Part shown: in pieces, positions 55,222 through 64,000 of the stretch
Numbering within the stretch: the first letter of the stretch is position 1
Layout of the letters: each line of letters starts with the position of its first letter
NCBI GenBank assembly: GCA_963573385.1
Contig: CAUYLG010022255.1
Coordinates: 1-64,000, forward strand
Direction: 5' to 3'
DNA length: 64,000 nt
Origin: Cacajao melanocephalus
Taxonomy: Eukaryota > Chordata > Mammalia > Primates > Pitheciidae
The notes under the pieces: model-generated
What the model was told of the DNA's origin: nothing
What the model saw: only the letters and a program-made list of their open reading frames with translations
The model's database searches: none
Made by a program: the position numbers and the translations under genes

Positions 55222-55775
55222 TTTTTCTTTTAATTGTGATAAACTACACATAACAAAATGTATCATCATAACAATTTTTAAGTGTATAGTTCAGTGGTAT
55301 TAAGTATACATTCACATGGTTGTGCAACTATTACCACACCACCATCTGGCTCCAGAACTCTTTCCGTCTTGGAAAACAAACTCTGAAGGTGTTAATCAAC
55401 AATACCCTGTTCTCCCTCTCATCAGCCCCTGGCAATCACCATTCTGCTTTTTGTTTCTATGAATTTGATGACTCTGGGTACCTTATATAAATGAAATAAC
55501 AACAGTGTTTGTCTTTCTTGCAACTGACTTATTCCACTTGGTGTAATATCATTTTGCAACTGACTTATTTCACTTGGTATAATATCATCAAGGTTCATTC
55601 ATGTTGTAGCATGTGTCAGAATTTCTTTCCTTTTAAAGGCTGGATGATACTTTATTGTATGTATATATGCATATACCATATTGTTTACCTATTCATCTAA
55701 CAATGGATACTAGAGTTGTTTCCACCTTTGGTTATTGTGAATAATGCTGCTATGAACTTGAGTATGAGACTTTTT
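55222..55775 (-). mobile_element. L1M fragment, antisense, with internal tandem duplication
   Basis: AAGTGTATAGTTCAGTGGTA, GTGCAACTATTACCACACCA, GTTTCTATGAATTTGATGAC, CACTTGGTATAATATCATCA and GTGAATAATGCTGCTATGAA are antisense L1M ORF2/3' UTR sequence. Confidence 0.85.
55518..55589. repeat. 36-base tandem duplication within the L1M
   Basis: Two adjacent copies starting TTGCAACTGACTTATT, with three or so substitutions. Only one copy is expected in L1M. Confidence 0.9.
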
Positions 55776-57210
55776 GGATGAGAGAAATCTAAATTGGTTT
55801 CACCCTAAAGAGGTGCCAAGGAACGAAGAACCTGCAATTTTCATAGGAAGAAGTGCATCATTAGTTTCTGGACAGACATTCATTTCAAATTTTCTTTAAT
55901 TAGCTTGAGGTTTATCTTTACCTGGCATATTTTTTCTTCAAAGTAAAAATTTTTACTCTTATTACCATTAATAACATGTATAAAACACAAAGCACCTTTT
56001 CATATCCATGATCTCAATCCAATCCAGCAAATATTTATCGAGCATCAGCTATATGCTAGGAGAGTTGCTGGAGAAGAGAAACTCACAGTTCTGAGTTCTC
56101 AGGAAGCATAATGCTGGAGAAGGCAGCAGATCCATGAGCAGGCCATATGGTGTAGTGTGAGAAATTCTACAGTAGTCTCATGTACTGTGAGGACACTTAG
56201 GGTGTCTGTCTGAGTCTTGTAGCATAAGGAAGGCTTTTCAGGACAGAAGCTGTCTAAACACTGCAAGCGTGGGGCTTAGAAGAGTACGTTGGGTCACAAG
56301 AACTAGGGAGAATGTGTACAGTGAGAGAAGATGAAGAGCAGAGAACAAGAAGTGTGGAAACGAGGCTGAAAGAAGTGGCCAGAAGGCAGAAACGTAGAGA
56401 GAGCCATATTGTGAAAATCAAGCAAGCATTTCAGGAACGAGGGAGGTCACGCAGTTTCAGATATGACAGAGTGTAAGTGAAAACATAAAGGTGTGCCTTG
56501 GTTGAAGCAGCAGTGGGCATTGATGAGCTTGGCTGGAGAAGTTTCAGTGGTAGGATCTGGTGCTAGATTGCTGCACTGAATCAGATCCCACCAATTTCCA
56601 GGTGAGGACTGCAGACCATAGATAAACATTTTTCTTTTTTCTACCAAGACCCCAATAAAATAAACAAACCTAGCAAAATGACAAAAATGAGAGGACTATC
56701 AGCAGATTTGAGTTCAACAAATTTCTAGAAGACAGGTAACCAGAGGGAGGAAGCAGCAGCTCAGAACCTACAGGCAGCTATGGCCAAAGGAAAAGGAGTT
56801 CCAGGGGTTTTGACTGAGTCAGGCAGTAATGTGGAAGGAGTAATGAGGAAGGGAGGCAGGAGATTAATTGGACCAAATGGTGATATCAACAGGCTCTCCG
56901 TAGCCTGTCTACTGCTTCCTTCATCCCCATGAAGAAAGTGCTGCAGGCATTTTACTCCTAGTAGAAAACCAGAAGACACCTCTTAAAGAGATTAAAAAAA
57001 AAAAAAGACCTGGGAGGAATTTCACTGCTGTGATATATGTGCCTCCACTTTAGTAACGCTGCCCTCCATTCTAGCATGTGTAGACTCCTGCTAACAAAGG
57101 GCAGAGAGAGGCACCCCTCCTGCTCATCCTAAAACATGACATGGCAATTCCTATCACATGCGTAGAACTAACTGGTGACCATCCTATTGGTGAGTGAGAC
57201 CTAGAGAGAA
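55776..57210. other. Intron sequence without a firm assignment
   Basis: A possible ancient repeat at 56020-56400 (CAAATATTTATCGAGCATCA) of unassigned class. No exon recognised; open frames at 56447-56647 and 56761-56979 are not recognisable. Confidence 0.4.
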
Positions 57211-57214
57211 AAGA

Positions 57215-57785
57215 GACTTTCCTAAAAAAGTAAAATACACACTACCCTATAACCCAGCAATTCCGTGCCTAGGTACCCAAGAGAAGGCAAAACATATGTA
57301 TGCCAAAAGACTTGTACAGGAATTTTCATAGGAGCTATATTTGCAGTAACCAAAATCTTGAAACAACCCAAATGTTCATCAGCACATGAATGGATAAACA
57401 AATCCTGTAATATCCATACAATGGGATATTACTTATCTGTAAAAAGAAATGAGTAAGTGATGGACTCAACTACATGGATGACTGTCAGAAACTTTATAGA
57501 TTTAAAGAAATGAGATATGTATGAGTATATGGTGTACTCCATTTGTATAAAATTCTAGAGCAGGCAAAACTATAGTCACAGAAAGTTGATCACTGGTTGT
57601 CTAGGGTTGGTGGTTAGGGTATGACTGACCACAAAAGAGGACATGGGAACTTTTGGGGTAATAGAAACGTTCTATATTTTGATGATGTTGTTAGTTACGT
57701 GGATGTACCATTTGTCCATACTCAGTTAGCTGGACATTTAAAATGGTTCCATTTTCTCACATGTAAATTATACCTCAAAGTTGAT
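57215..57785 (+). mobile_element. L1M ORF2 end and 3' UTR
   Basis: TATAACCCAGCAATTCCGTG, CAACCCAAATGTTCATCAGC, AATGGGATATTACTTATCTG and TTATACCTCAAAGTTGATTC are the sense L1M order. Stops throughout. Confidence 0.85.
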
Positions 57786-58620
57786 TCATCAGGAAAAATA
57801 GAAAAACTAAAAGTTGAAATGAGTGGAGCATAGTATACGTAGGTTAAATTCTGGTTAGTAGCCAGGACTTTGTTTTAAAAAGATGCATCCATAAACAGCA
57901 ACATAAAGATAAGTCATGTCAGGGGGTAACCACCAGAAGATCTAAAAATAAAAGTAGTTAGTGTGGTTGCTCTAAAAAGTGAATACAAAGGAATGAGAGA
58001 TTGTTGCATTTCATTCTAAATCTTTCTCCATTATTTTGCTTTTTTAATACTGCATGTATGACTGATAAAAATTAAAGAGAAAATGCATAAGTAGAATTGG
58101 AGGTCAGGAAAATGCATAAGTAGAATTTCAGGTTTAATTAGAAAGGAGAGGAGAAACAGAGTAGTATTTTCATGGGAATACCCTCACACCTCCCTTTGAG
58201 AGAGATTTTACTTTCATTTATTTTACTAATGAGCATAAGGAATATTATAATTAGGAGTGAATGTCCCTAGTTATATCAGTTTAATTACTCTCTGTCAAAG
58301 AAGGGTTTTGAAGGCATTATGTAGGGGCCAAATGGAGTGAGCTCATTCCCAGAGCACAGTAGAGGCAGAGAGCCACCCATAAGGTCACAGCAAGGCTGTG
58401 TGTTGCTACACAGAGTTCACATACCCAACAATTGCTTCTCTGAGATAGGAGTCCTGAAAGACGTGATAAAGGCTGTTCAGAGACCACAGAGTCTTCTCTA
58501 TTAGATAAAAGGCAAAGTAAGATAGAAGCTCAAACTTGAGTAGGAGGCCCTGGATGTCAGTCAAAGGATTGCCCCTGTTCACACATCTACCAAAAATACC
58601 CAACACTTCTACTGTGTTAC
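57786..58620. other. Intron sequence without a recognised feature
   Basis: A short near-repeat AAAATGCATAAGTAGAATT occurs twice at 58079 and 58109. Otherwise nothing seen. Confidence 0.5.
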
Positions 58621-58624
58621 TCTA

Positions 58625-58790
58625 TTTACATTATCTTCTACATTATTTCATGTGATTTTCGTCACAACACTGTGAAGTAGATATTATCTTTCACAGTAGA
58701 TACATTTACTATCTTCATTTTATGGATGAGGACACATTGACCCTAAGGAGATTGTGACTTGCTCATGTCACAGAGTCTAAACATGGTTAA
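58625..58790 (+). mobile_element. MIR element
   Basis: TTTACATTATCTTCTACATT, TGTGAAGTAGATATTATCTT, TTTTATGGATGAGGACACAT and CTTGCTCATGTCACAGAGTC follow MIR order. Confidence 0.75.
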
Positions 58791-59549
58791 GCTGATCTTA
58801 AAGGAAGCACTTGCGATAGGGGAAGCTGCCATGGGGTATGCGGGCTGCTCAGTCACTGCCTGTTTTGTGCATACTGCCAAACTGCACAGTTGGCAAAATG
58901 ATTTGTCATTTTTGTCAAAAGATGGAAAGAAGTAGTAAATGTCACATTGGTAATTAAGAGGAAAACCTTGTGACATGAAGACTATTGTTAGCAAGTTAAA
59001 AGCTGTGATTAAAGAAAGCTTGTGGGAGTATTATGCTGCCAAAATGAAAGCTTTGAGGAAGGTGCAAAAGGGCTTTTGTGGGGCTACGGAGAATGGAGGG
59101 CAACATCAGGGAAGTAGTGATGAAACGAGATACCCAGAAGCAAGCCCCTAAACAAATTTTTCTTGGCCGCCGCATCCCTTTTGCTTACCTTGATTACCTT
59201 TATGCCTAGGACTGAAGTAGAGAAAATTTAAACCTGAATTCCTTTGAATCCTGAATGCATTTATCTTTTTCCCACTTACTAACATATTTAATCTTTCATG
59301 CTTCATTCAACAACTACTTACTGAGCAACAATATAAGCCTGTCTTTCTAATTATATTCATTCTGCCCCTTATTCAGTTTTTCTAAGCTGAATAATCCATT
59401 CTCTTGTTAGTTCATCATGGGTTCCATTCTGTTCAGCACTGTTTTCCATTTTGTTTCTGTCACCTTTAGTCTTTCATCTAAAACTTGATTGGCAGGGTAT
59501 TCTCAGAACAACTTCTCTTTCCTTTCTCGACCTCTCTAATAATACACTG
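58791..59549. other. Intron sequence without a recognised feature
   Basis: No repeat or exon recognised. Confidence 0.5.
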
Positions 59550-59666
59550 TTTTGTTAAAAAAAGAAAAAAAAGGGAAGGGAGGGCAGGAAGGAAAGGGAA
59601 AGGAAGAAAGGAATGCAAAGGAAAGAAGGAAGAAAGGAGGACAAAGGGAGGGAGAAAGAAAAAGAA
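59550..59666 (+). repeat. Purine-rich tract directly before the U6 copy
   Basis: About 117 bases, nearly all A and G (AAAAAAG, GGAAGGGAGG, AAAGGAAG units) with a few pyrimidines. It abuts the U6 5' end without a gap. Confidence 0.93.
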
Positions 59667-59773
59667 GTGCTCACTTCGGCAGCACATATACTCAACTTGG
59701 AATGATACAGAGAAGATTAGAATGGCCCCTGCGCAAGGATGACACGCAAAGTCTTGAAGCGTTCCATATTTTT
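59667..59773 (+). pseudogene. RNU6 pseudogene: U6 snRNA pseudogene (full length), 5' part of a U6-L1 chimera
   Basis: About 107 bases align end to end with U6: GTGCTCACTTCGGCAGCACA, the ACAGAG box, GATTAGAATGGCCCCTGCGC, AAGGATGACACGC and a terminal CCATATTTTT. A handful of substitutions occur. No U6 promoter (TATA and proximal element) is upstream, only a purine tract, so it is a retroposed copy. It leads straight into L1 with no intervening poly-A. Confidence 0.96.
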
Positions 59774-59826
59774 GCAATGAAGAAAATGAGTCAACTAACG
59801 GGAAAGAAAACCAGCCAGCAGCAAAA

Positions 59827-62800
59827 TGGCAGGATCAAATTGACACATAACGATATTAACATTGAATGTAAATGGCCTAAATGCCCCAGTCAAAAGACAC
59901 ACACTGGCAAACTGGATAAAAAGTCAAGACCCATTGGTGTGCTGTATTCAGGAAATCCATCTCACATACAAAGACACACATAGACTCAAAATAAAGGGAT
60001 GGAAGAAGATTTACCAAGCAAATGGAGAACACAGAAAAGCAGGGGTTGCAACCCTAATCTCTGATAAAATGAACTTCAAACCAACAAAGATCAAAAAAGA
60101 CAAGGACACTGCATAATGGTAAAAGGATCAATGCAACAAGAAGAGCTAACTATCTTAAATATATAGGCACCCAACACAGGAACACACAGATACATAAAGC
60201 AAGTTCTTAATGACCTAAAATGAGATTTAGACTCCCACACTATAATAGTGGGAGACTTCAGCACTCCACTGTCCATATTAGATCAATGAGACAGAAAATT
60301 AAGGACATCCAGGACTTGAATGCAGAGCTGGACCAAGCGGATCTAATAAACATATACAGAATGCTCCACCCTAAATCCACAGAATATACATTTTTCTCAG
60401 CACCACATCGCACTTACTCTAAAATTGACCACATCATTGGAAGCAAATCACTCCTCAGCAAATGCAAAAGAACAGAAATCATAACAAACAAGTCTATCAG
60501 ACCACAGCGCAATCAGACTAGAACTCAGGATTAAGAAAAACACTCAAACCTGCACAACCACTTGAAAACTGAACAACTTGCTTCTGAGTGTCGACTGAAT
60601 AAACAATGAAATGAAGGCAGAAATAAAGATGTTCTTCGAAACCAATCAGAATGAAGACACAACTTACCAGAATCTCTGGGACACCTTTTAAGCAGTGTCG
60701 AGAGGGAAATTTATAGCAATAAATGCCCACATGAGAAACAAGGAAAGATCAAATAGATGCAATAAAAAATGATAAAGGGGATATTACCACTGATCTCACA
60801 GAAATACAAACTACCATCAGAGATTACTACAAACAGCTCTATGCACATAAACCAGTAAACCAGGAAGAAATGGATAAATTCCCAGACACTTGTACTCTAC
60901 CAAGACTAAACCAGGAGGAAGTTGAAACCCTGAGTAGACTAATAACAAGGGCTGAAGTAGAGGCAGCAATCAATCGCCTACCAATCAAAAAAATCCAGGT
61001 CCAAATGGGTTCATAGCCAAATTCTACCAGTCATACAAAGAGGAGCTGGTTCCATTCCTTCTGAAACTGTATCAAACAATACAAAAGGAGGGAATCCTCC
61101 CTAACTCATTTTATGAGACCAACATCATCCTGATACCAAAACCAGGCAGAGACTCAACTAAAAAAGAAAACTTAGGCCAATATCCATGATGAACATCGAC
61201 ACAAAAATCTTCAATAAAATATTGGCAAACAGATTGCAACAGCACATCAAGAAGATTATCCATCACTACCAAGTAGGCCTCATCCTGGGGATGCAAGTCT
61301 GGTTCAACATATGCAAATCCATAAATGTAATCCATCACATAAACGGAACCAAAGTCAAAAACCACATGATTATCTCAATAGATGCAGAGAAGGCCTTCGA
61401 TAAAATTCAACAGCTCTTCATGCTAAAAACTCTCAATAAACTAGGAATTGATGGAACATATGATAAAATTATAAAAGCTATATATGATAAACCTACAGCC
61501 AATATCATACTGAATGGGCAAAAGCTGGAAGAATTCCCTTTGAAATCAGGCACAAGACAAGGATGCCCTCTCTCACCACTCCTATTCAACATAGTATTGG
61601 AAGTTCTAGCCAGAGCAATCAGGCAAGAAAAAGAAATAAAGGGTATTCGATTAGGAAAGGAGGAAGTCAAACTGTCTCTATTTGCAGACGACATGATTGT
61701 ATATCTAGCAGACCCCATTGTCTCAGCCCCAAATCTTCTCAAACTGATAAGCAACTTCAGCAAAGTCACAGGATACAAAATCAATGTGCAAAAATCACAA
61801 GCATTCCTATATACCAATAACAGACAAACAGAGAGCCAAATCAAAAGCAAACTCCCATTCACAATTGCTACAAAGAGAATAAAATACCTAGGAATACAAC
61901 TAACAAAGTATGTAAAGGACCTCTTCAAGGAGAACTACAAACCACTGATCAACGAAATAAGAGAGGACACAAACAGATGGACAAACATTCCATGGTCATG
62001 GTTAGGAAAAATCAATATTGTGAAATGGCCATACTGCCCAAAGTAATCTATAGATTCAATGCTATCCCCATCAAGCTACCAATGACCTTCTTCACAGAAC
62101 TGGAAAAAACCACTTTAAACTTCATACGGAATCACAAAAGACCCCGCATAGACAAGACAATCCTAAGCAAAAAAACAAAAAACAAAAAACAAAAAAAAAA
62201 CAAAGCTGGAGGCATCACACTGCCAGACTTCAAACTATGCTACAAGGCTACAGTAATCAAAACAGCATGGTACTGGTACCAAAACAGAGACATAGACCAA
62301 TGTAACAGAACCGAGACCCCAGAAGAAACACCACACATCTACAACCATCTGATCTTTGACAAACCCAGCAAAAACAAGCAATGGAGAAAGGACTCCGTGT
62401 TTAATAAATGGTGTTGGGAAAACTGGCTAGCAATGTGCAGAAAGCAGAAACTGGACCCCTACTTGTCACCTTACACTAAAATTAATTCCAGATAGATTAA
62501 AGATTTAAACATATAACCGAACACCATAAAAACACTAGAAGAAACCAGTCAAAACCACCCAGGACCTAGGCATAGGCAAGGACTTCATGACTAAGACACC
62601 AAAAGCAATGGCAATAAAAGCCAGGATAGACAAATGGGATCTAATTAAACTCCAGAGCTTCTGTACAGCAAAAGAAACCATCATTAGAGTGAATTGGCAA
62701 ACCAATAGAATGGGAAAAAATTTTTGCAATCTACCCATCTGACAAAGGGAAAATATCTATAATCTACAAAGAACTAAAACAGATATACAAGAAAAAAACA

Positions 62801-63420
62801 ACCCCATTCAAAATGGGCAAAGGATATGAACAGACACTTCAAAAGAGGACATATATGAGGCCAACAAACATAGGAAAAAATGCTCATCATCACTGGTCAT
62901 TAGAGAAATGCAAAACCACACTAAGATATCATCTCATGCCAGTTAGAATGGCGATCATTAAAAAATCTGGAGACAACAGATGCTGGAGAGGATGTGGAGA
63001 AATAGGAACACTCTTACACAGTTAGTGGGAGTGTAAATTAGTTCAACTATTGTGGAAGACAATGTGGTGATTTCTCAAGGATCTAGAAATAAAAATTCCA
63101 TTTGACTCAGCAATCCCGCTATTGGGTATATACCCAAAGAACTATAAATCATTCTACTATAAAGACACATGCACATGTATCTTCATTGCAGCTCTGTGTA
63201 CAATAGCAAAGACCTGGAACCAACCCAAATGCCCATCGATGATAGACTGGACAAGAAAATGTGGTACATATACACCATGGAATACTACACAGCCATAAAA
63301 AATGATGAGTTCCTGTCCTTTGTAGGGACTTGGATGAATGTGGAAACCATCATTCTCAGCAAACTGACCCAAGAACAGAAAGCCAAGCATTGTATGTTCT
63401 CACTCGTAGTTGAGTGTTGA
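59827..63420 (+). pseudogene. L1 ORF2 pseudogene (endonuclease and reverse transcriptase)
   Basis: ORF2 encodes the L1 endonuclease and reverse transcriptase. The ATG near 59833 begins an EN-like frame broken by frameshifts. An internal deletion of some hundreds of bases is likely near 60750, where the order of known ORF2 segments jumps. The RT core is open at 61186-62046 (286 codons), with [16 protein letters not shown] and the catalytic-type FADD at about 61681. Frameshifts and a stop near 62496 break the C-terminal part, which ends at 63418-63420. It is not expected to be active. Confidence 0.92.
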
Positions 63421-63469
63421 ACAATGAGAACACGTGGACTCAGGGAGAGGAGCATCACACACAGGGGAC

Positions 63470-63540
63470 AGTTGGGGGGGGTAGGGGAGAGACAACGGGG
63501 AGTGGGGAGGGAGGGGAGGGTGGGGAGGGATAACACAGGG
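63470..63540 (+). other. G-rich run in the L1 3' UTR (G-quadruplex candidate)
   Basis: Contains many runs of three or more G, such as GGGGGGGG, GGGG, GGGGAGTGGGG, GGGAGGGGAGGGTGGGG. Such runs are a known feature of L1 3' UTRs. Confidence 0.85.
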
Positions 63541-63604
63541 AGAAATGCCAGATATAGTATGCACCTAAAGTAAAATAAATAAATAAATAATAAATAAAGA
63601 AAAA

Positions 63605-64000
63605 ACTCATTAATAAAACACTCAAATACTTTTAAATTGAAGTTTACATCTTCTCTAAAAAAATCCTATAGTATTTCACTGACAATTACAGAAGAATAAT
63701 TAATGTTGAAAAGACTGCTTGAACAAATGCAAATTCCTGCCTACTTAACTTGTAAATTTAACACAATCAAAATTAATATTATACTGGGTAATTTATAATT
63801 CTTAAAATTCTTTGGAAAATAAATATTATTTTAAAAATTGTATAAACAAGCTAGGATTAGCCCCAACTTTCTAAGGTTTTAATAATTCAATAAAATACAT
63901 TTAAATCTATATAAGCAGAAAAAGAAAACTAACTTTAAAAAGATGCTTTTATATAAGAAATTTTTTGATAAAGGCATGCAGCAGCATGGGTTGTTGGAAA
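63605..64000. other. Intron sequence at the right edge
   Basis: AT-rich DNA after the L1 tail; nothing recognised. Confidence 0.5.

Larger units (their letters stand above)
59774..63595 (+). mobile_element. L1 retrotransposon, 5' truncated (starts before ORF2), primate type
   Basis: Starts in the ORF1-ORF2 spacer (TGAAGAAAATGAGTCAACTA), then ORF2 from about 59827, then 3' UTR with G-runs and an A/T-rich tail to about 63595. ORF1 and the 5' UTR are absent, replaced by the U6 copy. A possible 9-base duplication, AAAGAAAAA, lies before U6 (about 59655) and after the tail (about 63596), but it is low complexity. Confidence 0.95.

Noticed and set aside
59667..59773. A functional U6 snRNA gene
   Set aside because: Several substitutions, no upstream TATA or proximal element, and direct fusion to L1 indicate a retroposed pseudogene.
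61186..62046. A 286-codon open frame that looks like a reverse transcriptase gene
   Set aside because: It is the RT core of a broken L1 ORF2, not a host gene or a domesticated one; flanking ORF2 parts are frameshifted.

Overview
The window comes from a primate nuclear genome. It is AT-rich and dense in dimeric Alu elements of AluJ/AluS type, primate-type and older L1 copies, MIR and L2 remnants. Sixteen short open segments, each bounded by AG and GT dinucleotides and keeping one reading frame across every junction, encode a membrane protein I recognise as PIGN, the GPI ethanolamine phosphate transferase 1 of GPI-anchor synthesis. Several residues differ from the human protein as I remember it, so a non-human anthropoid is likely. 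I cannot name the species.

Layout. Bases 1-11549 are the 3' part of an upstream PIGN intron: the 3' end of an L1, an inverted Alu pair, an L1 with an inverted 5' part, three further Alus and old LINE-like sequence. Bases 11550-52365 hold sixteen consecutive plus-strand PIGN exons, 1500 coding bases or 500 codons. They cover roughly the last half of the protein except its C-terminal tail of about 40 residues. The introns range from 104 bases to nearly 8 kb and carry Alus, MIRs, L1M fragments, an LTR and simple repeats. Bases 52366-64000 are the start of the next intron. It opens with a Tigger-like DNA transposon only 12 bases past the splice donor and later holds a U6 snRNA pseudogene fused to a truncated L1. 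The final PIGN coding exon was not found and should lie beyond the window.

The most notable observations are: (1) the intron at 36716-39884 has textbook U12-type (minor spliceosome) donor and branch sequences; (2) a full-length U6 copy is joined directly to the ORF1-ORF2 spacer of an L1 at 59773/59774; (3) an Alu at 29111-29541 is split by an inverted copy of sequence lying 1.5 kb upstream, with a perfect palindrome at the junction, which suggests template switching; (4) an L1 with an inverted 5' part fits twin priming; (5) a 71-base direct duplication flanks exon O. No bacterial, CRISPR or novel multi-gene system is present. The window is one conserved housekeeping gene plus its repeat landscape.
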